From positions 490,852-554,851 of the forward strand of contig CACSKA010000003.1 of assembly GCA_902706205.1 (NCBI GenBank): 64,000 bases of DNA, given 5' to 3'. How positions within the stretch are numbered: position 1 is the stretch's first letter; each line of letters opens with the position of its first letter. This DNA comes from Chryseobacterium sp. 18061. Its GTDB lineage: Bacteria; Pseudomonadota; Gammaproteobacteria; Enterobacterales; Enterobacteriaceae. A program made the position numbers and the translations under genes. The notes under the pieces were generated by a model. It ran no database searches and was not told the origin of the DNA. It saw only the letters and a list, made by a program, of their open reading frames with translations. Below, piece after piece: positions 1-8,333 of this stretch.

Positions 1-798
1 GAGCAACCAACGAGTGGGCGTCACCCCCGTGGCTTCCTGAAAACGTCGCAGTAATGTGCGCGGACTCATCCCGACGCGCTGGGCCAGCGATTCCAGAGTA
101 TGCGGTTCGGTAAGATGTACGTGAAGCCAGTCAAACAGCTGCCCGAGTCGTTCGCTCTCCCGGCTGCGTGCTACCGGGCGCTCGAGTTGCTGGGTCTGGC
201 TGCCGTCGCGATGCGGCTGGACGACTAATCGCCGCGCAACGCTGTTGGCGGCATCAAGCCCAAAATCACGGCGCACTACATGCAGGCATAAATCGATTCC
301 CGCCGCACTGCCCGCCGAGGTCATAAGCCCATCGTCGCCGACGTACAGTACATTTTCCATCACCTGAATGGCGGGAAAACGCCGCTGCAGTTCATCGGTA
401 TAACGCCAGTGGGTGGTGGCTTGATGCCCGTTCAGCAGGCCGCTGGCCGCGAGGACAAATACCCCTGAACAAATCGACATTAGCCGACAGCCACGCTGAT
501 GTGCCAGGCGCAATGCCTCACATAATGCCTGCGGCACCGGTGCGTCCGCGCCGCGCCAGCCGGGGATCACGATGGTATCCGCCTGTTCCAGAAGCTCAAA
601 GCCGCCATCGGCCACAATGCGGATCCCTCCCGTCGCGCGTAGTTCGCCGTCGTCCACCGAAGACACCGCAAAGCGATACCAGTTATCGCCCAGCTCCGGG
701 CGTGGCAGACCAAAAATTTCGACAGCGACGCCAAATTCAAAAGTGCACAGGCCGTCGTAGGCGATGGCCACCACCAGCGGGCGGGATGCGGTTGTCAT
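1..798 (-). CDS. ftrA: FtrA-type transcriptional regulator (GATase-1-like plus AraC HTH), C-terminus beyond the window
   Basis: The reverse strand is open from an ATG at 798 to the window edge and gives 266 residues (MTTASRPLVVAIAYDG...). The N-terminal half is a DJ-1/PfpI (GATase-1-like) domain with the 'SICSGVFVLAASGLL' nucleophile-elbow-like stretch. The C-terminal half is the start of an AraC/XylS helix-turn-helix ('LAQRVGMSPRTLLRRFQEATG'). This domain order is that of the GlxA/FtrA family, usually a little over 300 residues, so about the last 50 residues are missing. It is divergent from the rhodanese gene at 901 with about 100 bases between them, which suggests it regulates that gene. 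The family is certain; the FtrA name rests on the rhodanese neighbour. Confidence 0.85.
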   Translation of the reverse strand, partial: MTTASRPLVVAIAYDGLCTFEFGVAVEIFGLPRPELGDNWYRFAVSSVDDGELRATGGIRIVADGGFELLEQADTIVIPGWRGADAPVPQALCEALRLAHQRGCRLMSICSGVFVLAASGLLNGHQATTHWRYTDELQRRFPAIQVMENVLYVGDDGLMTSAGSAAGIDLCLHVVRRDFGLDAANSVARRLVVQPHRDGSQTQQLERPVARSRESERLGQLFDWLHVHLTEPHTLESLAQRVGMSPRTLLRRFQEATGVTPTRWLL

Positions 799-900
799 TA
801 TCCTGGCGATTTCTGTCATCTCGGCGTGCGGTGCGAGTCCTGAATTTTTGATGAGATAAGAGGTAACACGACACCGTCAACACAACAAGAAGGAAATGCC

Positions 901-1296
901 ATGAGTTATGTCACTGAGATCCCGGCTGCGAGCCCGCAGGACGCCATTGCCCATTTTCAGTGCCGTCTGAGCGTGGAAACTGACTGCGATGATGTGCATG
1001 CGGCAACAAAAAGCGGAGAGGTGGATTTTGTTCTGCTGCACGTTGTCGGTTCGCCAGCGGCGTTCGCCCGCCGCCATTTGCCCGGCGCGCTGCATCTTCC
1101 GCATCGTTATCTTACCGAAGCGCGGTTGTGCGAGTGGCCCCTGGAAACGCTGTTCGTGGTCTATTGCGCAGGGCCGCACTGCAACGGTGCAGACAGGGCG
1201 GCGCTGAAGCTCGCTCAGCTTGGCCGTCCCGTGAAAATCATGATTGGCGGCCTTACCGGTTGGGCAGATGAAGGCCTGGAATTTGCCTCAACATGA
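901..1296 (+). CDS. rhodanese-like domain protein
   Basis: 131 residues forming one rhodanese domain. The candidate catalytic cysteine is C89 in 'VVYCAGPHCNGA', with a second cysteine at C94 in the active loop. The typical 'RHLPGALHLPHR' segment precedes it and 'GGLTGW' closes the fold. Rhodanese domains carry a persulfide on the loop cysteine and transfer sulfur to acceptors; the acceptor is not visible here. There is no signal peptide, so it should be cytosolic. An AGAAGGA ribosome site lies about 7 bases before the ATG. The gene is divergent from the FtrA-type regulator. Confidence 0.85.
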   Translation: MSYVTEIPAASPQDAIAHFQCRLSVETDCDDVHAATKSGEVDFVLLHVVGSPAAFARRHLPGALHLPHRYLTEARLCEWPLETLFVVYCAGPHCNGADRAALKLAQLGRPVKIMIGGLTGWADEGLEFAST

Positions 1297-1306
1297 ATTT
1301 TTTTCA
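1294..1306. promoter_or_regulatory. MetR-type binding site
   Basis: TGAATTTTTTTCA fits the MetR consensus TGAA-N5-TTCA exactly and overlaps the stop codon of the rhodanese gene. It lies about 140 bases upstream of a MetE-related gene, and metE is the classic MetR target. A 13-base pattern with 8 fixed bases can occur by chance, so the placement is what makes it credible. Confidence 0.45.
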
Positions 1307-1405
1307 CGGGTGATGAATTTATCTCGTTTGCCTGCGCTTCTCCCGCATGGCAAGTTGAAGACATATAGCCATCCAGAAGTCTGAATATCGATTTCGCAAT
1401 TATCA

Positions 1406-1429
1406 CGTCAGGCAATCAATTGCCTGACG
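1406..1429. repeat. perfect inverted repeat just upstream of the ribosome site
   Basis: Two perfect 11-base arms, CGTCAGGCAAT and ATTGCCTGACG, are separated by CA. The repeat ends a few bases before the GAGGAG ribosome site of the gene at 1443. It could be an operator or an RNA hairpin limiting access to the start; the sequence alone does not decide. Confidence 0.6.
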
Positions 1430-1442
1430 ACGAGGAGAGACC

Positions 1443-2546
1443 ATGCCACTTCACACCGCTCCATACCGCGCCGACATCGTCGGCAGTTTTTTACGTCCGG
1501 ACAGCATTAAACACGCCCGCCAGCAGTTTGCTGAAGGTGCTATCGACGCGCAGACGCTGCGTGCGGTAGAAGATGAAGCGATTCTCCACGTGGTTCAGCA
1601 CCAGTGTGACTGCGGCCTGAACGTGGTGACCGACGGTGAGTTTCGCCGTGCATGGTGGCACTTTGACTTCTTCGACGGCTTACAGGGCGTTGAGCGTTAC
1701 GATTCTGACAAAGGTATTCAGTTTAACGGTGTGCAAACCAAAGCCCACGGCGTACGGGTGACGGGCAAGCTCGGTTTCGGTTCGCACCCGATGCTTGATG
1801 ATTTCCGCTATCTGAAAAGCATCAGTGGCGACGCACAGCCAAAAATGACCATTCCAAGCCCGAGCGTGCTGCATTTCCGCGGCGGCCGCAAAGATATTGA
1901 TGCCACGGTTTATCCCGATTTGGCTGAATACTTTGACGATTTAGCCACCACCTGGCGCGACGCAATCCGCGCATTTTATGACGCAGGCTGCCGCTATTTA
2001 CAGCTCGATGATACCGTCTGGGCATATCTCTGTTCTGATGAACAGCGCCAGCAGGTACGTGAGCGGGGTGACGATCCGGACGAGCTGGCTAAAACCTACG
2101 CCCGGGTGTTGAACAACGCGCTGGAAGGTAAGCCGGACGATTTAACTATCGGACTGCACGTGTGTCGTGGAAATTTCCGCTCAACGTGGATTTCCTCTGG
2201 CGGCTACGAGCCGGTGGCGGAAGTCCTGTTCGGCAGCGTTAACGTCGACGCATTCTTCCTCGAATACGATAACGACCGTTCCGGTGACTTTGCGCCGCTG
2301 CGCTTTGTGCGTCCGGGCCATCAGCAGGTGGTTCTGGGTCTGATCACCACTAAAAACGGTGAGCTGGAAAACCCAGAAGGCGTGAAAGCGCGTCTGGCAG
2401 AAGCGGCGCAATACGTTGCAAAAGAGCAGGTTTGCCTTAGCCCGCAGTGCGGTTTTGCCTCTACCGAAGAGGGCAACAGCCTGACCGAAGCCCAACAGTG
2501 GCAGAAGGTTCGTCTGGTGACCGAAATTGCCGCCGACGTCTGGTAA
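1443..2546 (+). CDS. cobalamin-independent methionine synthase II family protein
   Basis: 367 residues corresponding to only the C-terminal, catalytic barrel of MetE. The zinc-binding set of the family is visible: H239 and C241 in 'GLHVCRGN' and C336 in 'LSPQCGFAS'. The start 'YRADIVGSFLRPDSIK' matches short MetE-like proteins of the YxjG/YxjH type, which lack the N-terminal barrel that holds polyglutamyl folate in MetE. It probably moves a methyl group to homocysteine or a related thiol; the donor is unknown. GAGGAG precedes the ATG. Upstream lie a MetR-type site and a perfect inverted repeat, consistent with control by homocysteine or methionine supply. Confidence 0.85.
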   Translation: MPLHTAPYRADIVGSFLRPDSIKHARQQFAEGAIDAQTLRAVEDEAILHVVQHQCDCGLNVVTDGEFRRAWWHFDFFDGLQGVERYDSDKGIQFNGVQTKAHGVRVTGKLGFGSHPMLDDFRYLKSISGDAQPKMTIPSPSVLHFRGGRKDIDATVYPDLAEYFDDLATTWRDAIRAFYDAGCRYLQLDDTVWAYLCSDEQRQQVRERGDDPDELAKTYARVLNNALEGKPDDLTIGLHVCRGNFRSTWISSGGYEPVAEVLFGSVNVDAFFLEYDNDRSGDFAPLRFVRPGHQQVVLGLITTKNGELENPEGVKARLAEAAQYVAKEQVCLSPQCGFASTEEGNSLTEAQQWQKVRLVTEIAADVW

Positions 2547-2568
2547 GCATTAACTGACAGGGCAGCAC

Positions 2569-2585
2569 TGCACCGCAATGGCGCA
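2569..2585. promoter_or_regulatory. NtrC-type enhancer site for urt
   Basis: TGCACCGCAATGGCGCA agrees at most positions with the classic glnA NtrC site (TGCACC, four bases, TGGTGCA). It lies about 90 bases upstream of the sigma-54 promoter that precedes urtA, a usual distance for an enhancer. A further half-site TTGGTGC occurs near 2655. Confidence 0.6.
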
Positions 2586-2672
2586 ATGCTGCCCCTGAAT
2601 CGGACGTTCCATCCTGCAACGAAAGTTGTAATTCCCCAGTCCACCCGCCTGTGTTTGGTGCTTTTTCCCATG

Positions 2673-2690
2673 TTGGCATCTTTCTTGCCT
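2673..2690 (+). promoter_or_regulatory. sigma-54 promoter of urtABCDE
   Basis: TTGGCATCTTTCTTGCCT has the invariant GG and GC separated by exactly 10 bases (2675-2676 and 2687-2688) and matches TGGCAC-N5-TTGC closely. It sits about 65 bases before the urtA ATG. With the NtrC-like site upstream, this indicates transcription under nitrogen limitation. Confidence 0.7.
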
Positions 2691-2751
2691 GTCTCCTGAC
2701 GACTACACCGATGTTTTTAATCCTTGTTGCTGTCTCTTTCAGGAGTGAATC

Positions 2752-4023
2752 ATGCGCCGTCGAACTTTGCTTAAAGCTTTTGCTCTCTCTGCCTCCACGC
2801 TTGCTCTTGGTTTTAGCGTCAGCGTGTATGCCGCTGACACCATCAAAGTGGGGATTATGCATTCGCTGTCCGGAACGATGGCGATTTCCGAAACGCCGTT
2901 GAAGGACGTAGCGTTGATGACCATCGACGAGATCAACGCCAAGGGTGGCGTACTCGGCAAAAAGCTTGAACCGGTGGTGGTTGACCCGGCGTCAAACTGG
3001 CCGCTGTTTGCTGAAAAGGCGCGCCAGCTGCTGACTCAGGACAACGTGGCGGCGGTGTTCGGCTGCTGGACCTCGGTTTCGCGAAAATCGGTGCTGCCGG
3101 TGTTTGAGGAGCTGAACGGACTGCTGTTCTATCCGGTGCAATATGAAGGCGAAGAAATGTCGCCAAACGTGTTCTACACCGGGGCTGCGCCGAATCAGCA
3201 GGCTATCCCAGCGGTGGAATATCTGATGAGTGAAGACGGTGGAGAGGCCAAACGCTTCTTCCTGCTCGGCACCGACTACGTCTATCCGCGCACCACCAAC
3301 AAAATTCTGCGCGCGTTCCTGCACTCGAAAGGCGTGCAGGATAAAGACATCGAAGAGGTCTATACCCCGTTTGGCTACAGCGATTACCAGACCATCGTTG
3401 CCAATATCAAAAAATTCTCCGCGGGTGGGAAAACGGCGGTGGTGTCAACCATCAACGGCGATTCCAACGTCCCGTTCTACAAAGAGCTGGCTAACCAGGG
3501 CGTGAAAGCGACCGACGTACCGGTGGTGGCGTTCTCGGTCGGCGAAGAAGAACTGCGCGGGATAGATACCAAACCGCTGGTCGGCAATCTCGCGGCATGG
3601 AACTACTTCGAATCCGTCGATAACCCGACTAACCAGAGCTTCGTCGCAGATTACCGCGCGTATGCCAAAGCCCACAACCTGCCGAATGCGGGCACGGTGG
3701 TAACCAACGATCCAATGGAAGCGACCTACGTCGGCATTCATATGTGGGCGCAGGCGGTGGAAAAAGCGGGCACCACCGATGTGGACAAAGTCCGTGCGGC
3801 AATGGCCGGTCAAACCTTCAAAGCGCCGTCGGGCTTTACGCTGACGATGGATGCCACCAACCATCATCTGCATAAGCCGGTAATGATTGGCGAAATCGAA
3901 AGCAACGGCCAGTTTAACGTGGTCTGGCAGACCGATAAGCCGGTGCGCGCGCAACCATGGAGCCCATACATTCCAGGGAACGACAAGAAGCCGGATCAGC
4001 CAATGAAAATGGCCAGCAACTGA
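2752..4023 (+). CDS. urtA: urea ABC transporter substrate-binding protein
   Basis: 423 residues, the periplasmic urea receptor of the Urt transporter. The N-terminus 'MRRRTLLKAFALSASTLALGFSVSVYA' is an export signal with arginines in front of LLK, so export by the Tat route is possible. The mature part starts 'ADTIKVGIMHSLSGTMAISE', the opening of type-I branched-chain amino-acid/amide binding proteins, and the length is normal for UrtA. An AGGAG ribosome site precedes the ATG. First gene of urtABCDE, downstream of the sigma-54 promoter. The closest alternatives are FmdD and AmiC, but the five-gene context fixes urea. Confidence 0.94.
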   Translation: MRRRTLLKAFALSASTLALGFSVSVYAADTIKVGIMHSLSGTMAISETPLKDVALMTIDEINAKGGVLGKKLEPVVVDPASNWPLFAEKARQLLTQDNVAAVFGCWTSVSRKSVLPVFEELNGLLFYPVQYEGEEMSPNVFYTGAAPNQQAIPAVEYLMSEDGGEAKRFFLLGTDYVYPRTTNKILRAFLHSKGVQDKDIEEVYTPFGYSDYQTIVANIKKFSAGGKTAVVSTINGDSNVPFYKELANQGVKATDVPVVAFSVGEEELRGIDTKPLVGNLAAWNYFESVDNPTNQSFVADYRAYAKAHNLPNAGTVVTNDPMEATYVGIHMWAQAVEKAGTTDVDKVRAAMAGQTFKAPSGFTLTMDATNHHLHKPVMIGEIESNGQFNVVWQTDKPVRAQPWSPYIPGNDKKPDQPMKMASN

Positions 4024-4030
4024 GTGGCAT

Positions 4031-4080
4031 TTTCCCTCTCACCCTGACCCTCACCCTCAAGGGAGAGGGCTGGGGAGGGA
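4031..4080. repeat. intergenic CCCTC/GAGGG imperfect inverted repeat
   Basis: Between urtA and urtB, runs of CCCTC and CCCTGACC are followed by AAGGGAGAGGG and GGGGAGGGAG. They can fold into a GC-rich hairpin. Similar CCCTCACC/GGGAGAGGG palindromes are common between genes in enterobacteria. Here it could stabilise the urtA message or reduce read-through, giving more UrtA than membrane subunits; that role is inference. Confidence 0.5.
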
Positions 4081-4118
4081 GAATCAGACCGCACGGTATT
4101 CACAAAAAGGAGTCTTTC

Positions 4119-5684
4119 ATGAAACCAGTACGCTGGCTGCTGTTTGTAGCCTCGCTGTTGCCGTGTTTCGCTCACGCAGGAGACGCGGATGATTTTGTGG
4201 CCGCCAACCGCAGCCAGCAGTCGGCCATGCTTGAAAAGTGGGCGGCCGATCCACAGCCGCAGCGTCTGCCGCTGTTACAGGCGCTCAGCGCCGAGAGCCT
4301 ACGAAGTGACGCTGCGCATCATGCATTTAGCGTTGAAAGTGGCAAGCCGCTAGCCCTGGACGCCAGCGGCCAGCCGCAAGGCGACCTCAAACCCGTTCGT
4401 CTGACCAACCGTCTGCGCAATCTGGTGGCCGGCGCACTCGCCACGCATCAACTTGTAAGTGACAACGTCACGCAAAGGCTTGCCGCAGCGAAAACCCTGC
4501 AACGTGATGCCGGGACGGACGTGGTCCCGATGCTGGAAAAACGCCTGAAGGTGGAAACCGACGATCGCGTGAAGCAGCAAGTGGCACTTGCGTTGGCTAA
4601 TTTACAGCTCAGCAGCCCGGATGCCGCCGTGCGCAAACAGGCGATGACCCTGCTCGGGCATTCGTCCGATCCGGAAACGCAGGCGCGACTGCAACCGTAT
4701 ACCGATGCCCAACATGAACCCGACGCCACGGTGCGCGCCGCCGCGGCGGAAAGCCTGAAGCAGATCCAGCAGCGTTTGTTCTGGGGCGATATTCTCGGGC
4801 AGGCGTTTATGGGCATTTCGCTCGGCTCGATCCTGCTGCTTGCGGCGCTGGGGCTGGCGATCACCTACGGCCTGCTCGGCGTGATTAACATGGCACACGG
4901 CGAAATGCTGATGCTCGGCGCGTACAGCACCTGGCTGGTGCAACAGGCGCTCAGCCAGTTTGCGCCGCAGTGGCTGGCATTTTATCCGCTGCTGGCGCTG
5001 CCGGTGGCGTTTTGCATCACCGGCGGGATTGGCATGTTGCTGGAGCGGATGATTATTCGGCATCTGTACGGTCGCCCGCTGGAAACGCTGTTGGCGACCT
5101 GGGGCATCAGCCTGATGCTTATCCAGCTGGTGCGGATGCTGTTTGGCCCGCAGAACCTCGAAGTTTCAAACCCGGCCTGGCTGTCGGGTGGCATTCAGGC
5201 GCTGCCGAATCTCATTCTGCCGTGGAACCGCATTGTGGTGATCGGCTTCGTGATGCTGGTGCTGTTTTTCACCTGGCTCATCCTCAATAAAACGCGGCTC
5301 GGTTTGCGCGTGCGGGCGGTAACGCAAAACCGTGCGATGGCGGCCTGCTGCGGCGTACCAACCGGACGCGTGGATATGCTGGCATTTGGCCTCGGTTCCG
5401 GGATTGCCGGGCTTGGCGGCGTGGCGTTGTCTCAGCTGGGTAACGTCGGGCCGGAACTCGGTCAAGGCTACATTATTGATTCGTTCCTGGTGGTGGTGCT
5501 CGGCGGTGTCGGCCAGCTGGCAGGCAGCGTGGCAGCGGCATTTGGCCTGGGGATCTTCAACAAAATTCTGGAGCCGCAAATGGGCGCTGTGCTCGGCAAA
5601 ATTCTGATTCTGGTGCTGATCATTCTGTTTATTCAGAAGCGTCCTCAGGGGCTGTTTGCGCTGAAAGGGAGGGTCATTGACTGA
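4119..5684 (+). CDS. urtB: urea ABC transporter permease with N-terminal extension
   Basis: 521 residues from the ATG at 4119, chosen because AAAGGAG lies just upstream and the protein opens with a signal-like 'MKPVRWLLFVASLLPCFAHA'. Residues up to about 220 form a soluble domain rich in repeated helices ('LLQALSAESLRSD', 'DPETQARLQPYTDA'). After that comes the LivH-type permease ('ILGQAFMGISLGSILLLAALGLAITYGLLGVINMAHGEMLMLGAY'). The extension is normal for UrtB and presumably lies in the periplasm after export. Forms the inner-membrane channel with UrtC. Its stop overlaps the urtC start. Confidence 0.94.
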   Translation: MKPVRWLLFVASLLPCFAHAGDADDFVAANRSQQSAMLEKWAADPQPQRLPLLQALSAESLRSDAAHHAFSVESGKPLALDASGQPQGDLKPVRLTNRLRNLVAGALATHQLVSDNVTQRLAAAKTLQRDAGTDVVPMLEKRLKVETDDRVKQQVALALANLQLSSPDAAVRKQAMTLLGHSSDPETQARLQPYTDAQHEPDATVRAAAAESLKQIQQRLFWGDILGQAFMGISLGSILLLAALGLAITYGLLGVINMAHGEMLMLGAYSTWLVQQALSQFAPQWLAFYPLLALPVAFCITGGIGMLLERMIIRHLYGRPLETLLATWGISLMLIQLVRMLFGPQNLEVSNPAWLSGGIQALPNLILPWNRIVVIGFVMLVLFFTWLILNKTRLGLRVRAVTQNRAMAACCGVPTGRVDMLAFGLGSGIAGLGGVALSQLGNVGPELGQGYIIDSFLVVVLGGVGQLAGSVAAAFGLGIFNKILEPQMGAVLGKILILVLIILFIQKRPQGLFALKGRVID

Positions 5685-6757
5685 TGAGCCAGCCATTAAC
5701 CTTAACACTTGCCCGTCGGGCGCCGCGCCCGCTGCGCTGGATTGGCGGCCTGGCGGTACTGGTGCTGTTGAGTATGCCGTTTCTGGCGCTGCTGCCGGCC
5801 ACCCATCCGCTAGCCATTTCGACCTGGACCCTGACGCTGGTCGGCAAAATTCTCTGTTACGCGGTCGTGGCGGTAGCGCTTGATTTGGTCTGGGGCTACG
5901 CCGGAATGTTGTCGCTGGGGCACGGGCTGTTCTTTGCCCTCGGCGGCTATGCGATGGGTATGTACCTGATGCGTCAGGCTGCGGGCGACGGACTCCCGGC
6001 GTTTATGTCCTTTTTATCGTGGAACGAGCTGCCGTGGTTCTGGTGGGGTACGCAACATTTTGCGTGGGCGATGCTGCTGGTGATGCTGGTGCCGGGTCTG
6101 CTGGCGCTGGTGTTCGGCTGGTTTGCCTTCCGCTCCAAAATCAAAGGGGTGTATTTCTCGATAATGACTCAGGCGCTGACTTACGCCGGGATGCTGCTGT
6201 TCTTTCGCAACGAAACCGGTTTTGGCGGCAACAACGGTTTTACCGGCTTCACCACTATTCTCGGTTTTCCGGTGAGCGCCACCGGCACGCGCGCCGCGCT
6301 GTTTCTGGCGACGGTCCTGTTGCTTCTTGCCACGCTGGCAGTGGGCTTCGCACTGGCACGCAGCAAATTTGGCCGCGTTCTGACGGCGGTACGCGATGCG
6401 GAAAACAGGCTGATGTTCTGCGGCTACGATCCGCGCGGTTTCAAACTGCTGGTGTGGACGCTTTCCGCCGTGCTGTGCGGCCTGGCGGGGGCGCTGTATG
6501 TGCCGCAGGTGGGCATTATTAACCCGGGTGAAATGTCGCCGACCAACTCGATTGAAGCGGCGATTTGGGTCGCACTCGGCGGGCGCGGCACATTGATTGG
6601 GCCAATCCTCGGCGCTGGGCTTGTCAACGGGGCGAAAAGCCTGTTTACGGTGGCAATGCCGGAATACTGGCAGCTATTTCTTGGCCTGATTTTCATCGTG
6701 GTGACGCTGTTCCTGCCGCGAGGCGTGATTGGCCTGCTGCGCAAAGGAGACAAATAA
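5684..6757 (+). CDS. urtC: urea ABC transporter permease
   Basis: 357 residues, the LivM-type second permease. Multiple membrane segments are visible, with the family stretch 'LDLVWGYAGMLSLGHGLFFALGGYAMGMYLM' and the C-terminal 'IEAAIWVALGGRGTLIGPILGAGLVN' that contacts the ATPases. TGATG couples it to urtB and TAATG to urtD. Pairs with UrtB to form the urea path through the inner membrane. Confidence 0.94.
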   Translation: MSQPLTLTLARRAPRPLRWIGGLAVLVLLSMPFLALLPATHPLAISTWTLTLVGKILCYAVVAVALDLVWGYAGMLSLGHGLFFALGGYAMGMYLMRQAAGDGLPAFMSFLSWNELPWFWWGTQHFAWAMLLVMLVPGLLALVFGWFAFRSKIKGVYFSIMTQALTYAGMLLFFRNETGFGGNNGFTGFTTILGFPVSATGTRAALFLATVLLLLATLAVGFALARSKFGRVLTAVRDAENRLMFCGYDPRGFKLLVWTLSAVLCGLAGALYVPQVGIINPGEMSPTNSIEAAIWVALGGRGTLIGPILGAGLVNGAKSLFTVAMPEYWQLFLGLIFIVVTLFLPRGVIGLLRKGDK

Positions 6758-7554
6758 TGCAACCCGATGACGGACTTTTTACCCGGCAACTGCCCGGGGA
6801 TCGCTTTCGCGAACAAACGGATCCCGTTTTGCAGCTCGAGAACATCAACGTCAATTTCGACGGTTTCCAGGCATTAACCAATTTGTCGCTGCAAATTGGC
6901 GTGGGTGAATTGCGTTGCGTGATTGGCCCCAACGGCGCGGGAAAAACCACGCTGATGGACGTGATCACCGGCAAAACCCGGCCACAAAGCGGCAGGGCGA
7001 TTTACGATCAATCGATAGATTTAACCACGCTGGATTCAATTGCCATTGCCCGCCAGGGCATCGGGCGTAAATTCCAGAAGCAGACGGTGTTTGAAGCGCT
7101 GAGCGTGGCGGAAAACCTTGAGCTGTCGATGAAGGGCGATAAATCGGTGTGGGCCAGTTTGCGGGCGAAACTTTCTGGTGAACAACAGGACCGCATCGAC
7201 GAAGTATTGCAGCTGCTGCGCCTGGAAGGCGAACGTGCCCGGCGCGCGGGGTTATTGTCTCACGGACAAAAGCAGTTTCTCGAAATCGGTATGCTATTGG
7301 TGCAGGAGCCGCATTTGTTGCTGCTTGATGAGCCCGCGGCAGGCATGACCGATGCTGAAACGGAATACACCGCCGAGCTGTTTCGCGCGCTGTCGGGCCG
7401 CCATTCGCTGATGGTGGTGGAACATGATATGGGGTTTGTCGAGACCATCGCCGACCGCGTGACCGTCCTGCATCAGGGCCAGGTTCTGGCAGAAGGGTCG
7501 CTGCGTGACGTTCAGGCCAACGAGCAGGTGATTGAAGTCTATCTGGGGCGCTAA
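6757..7554 (+). CDS. urtD: urea ABC transporter ATP-binding protein
   Basis: 265 residues from the ATG at 6757, which overlaps the urtC stop and has AAAGGAG in front. Walker A is 'GPNGAGKTT', the signature segment is 'LSHGQKQFLEIGMLL' and Walker B is 'LLLLDEPAAGM'. The signature reads LSHGQ rather than LSGGQ, as is usual for the LivG/UrtD branch. The C-terminal 'EVYLGR' is also typical of that branch. Forms the ATPase pair with UrtE. Confidence 0.94.
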   Translation: MQPDDGLFTRQLPGDRFREQTDPVLQLENINVNFDGFQALTNLSLQIGVGELRCVIGPNGAGKTTLMDVITGKTRPQSGRAIYDQSIDLTTLDSIAIARQGIGRKFQKQTVFEALSVAENLELSMKGDKSVWASLRAKLSGEQQDRIDEVLQLLRLEGERARRAGLLSHGQKQFLEIGMLLVQEPHLLLLDEPAAGMTDAETEYTAELFRALSGRHSLMVVEHDMGFVETIADRVTVLHQGQVLAEGSLRDVQANEQVIEVYLGR

Positions 7555-7563
7555 GGAGGTCGA

Positions 7564-8262
7564 ATGTTACAGGTTCAGGAACTGCATCAATATTACAGCG
7601 GTAGCCATATTCTGCGCGGCGTGAGCTTCACTGCGCAGCCGGGTGAAATCACCTGTTTACTGGGGCGCAACGGCGCCGGGAAAACCACGTTACTGAAATG
7701 CCTGATGGGGCTGATTCCGGCCCGCAGTGGCAGCGTGAACTGGCAAAATCAGGCCATCATGCAACGTAAACCGCACCAGCGAGTGCAGGCGGGAATGGCG
7801 TATGTACCGCAGGGGCGAGAAATCTTCCCCAGACTCAGCGTCGAAGAAAACCTGCTGCTCGGCATGTCGCGATTTTCTGCCCGCGATGCGCGTGAGGTGC
7901 CAGACGAAATTTATCAGCTGTTCCCGGTGCTGCGGGCGATGAAACAGCGGCGGGGCGGTGATCTCTCCGGCGGCCAACAGCAGCAGCTGGCGATTGGCCG
8001 GGCGCTGGCGAGTCGCCCGCAGTTGCTGATCCTCGATGAACCGACCGAAGGCATTCAGCCATCGGTGATTAAAGAGATTGGCGAAGTGATTCGCCAACTG
8101 GCACGCCGGGGCGATATGGCGATTCTGCTGGTGGAACAGTTTTATGATTTCGCCGCAGACCTGGCGGACCAGTATCTGGTGATGTCGCGCGGTACCATTG
8201 TGCAACAAGGGCGCGGTGAAAATATGGAAGCCGACGGCGTGCGCGGGATGGTCACGATTTAA
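7564..8262 (+). CDS. urtE: urea ABC transporter ATP-binding protein
   Basis: 232 residues, the LivF-type partner of UrtD. Walker A 'GRNGAGKTT', signature 'LSGGQQQQLAIGRAL' and Walker B 'LLILDEPTEGIQPS' are all present; 'EGIQPSVI' is the usual UrtE/LivF continuation. AAGGAGG precedes the ATG, nine bases after the urtD stop. Last gene of the transporter operon. No urease genes lie in the window. Confidence 0.94.
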   Translation: MLQVQELHQYYSGSHILRGVSFTAQPGEITCLLGRNGAGKTTLLKCLMGLIPARSGSVNWQNQAIMQRKPHQRVQAGMAYVPQGREIFPRLSVEENLLLGMSRFSARDAREVPDEIYQLFPVLRAMKQRRGGDLSGGQQQQLAIGRALASRPQLLILDEPTEGIQPSVIKEIGEVIRQLARRGDMAILLVEQFYDFAADLADQYLVMSRGTIVQQGRGENMEADGVRGMVTI

Positions 8263-8284
8263 TAACCTGAAGGGTTGATGTGGT

Positions 8285-8305
8285 AAATGTTATATTATAA
8301 CATTT
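8285..8305. promoter_or_regulatory. Zur box of zinT
   Basis: A perfect 21-base palindrome with arms AAATGTTATA and TATAACATTT around one T. It matches the enterobacterial Zur operator core (ATGTTATA-N-TATAACAT). It ends 28 bases before the zinT ATG, where it would cover the promoter, so zinT should be repressed when zinc is plentiful. Confidence 0.85.
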
Positions 8306-8333
8306 CATTTTTTCACATCGACCCGAGGGATTT

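Noticed and set aside
501..851. Forward 116-residue open frame
   Set aside because: It lies opposite the FtrA-type regulator, whose domains are clear; the forward protein is arginine/proline-rich with no family features.
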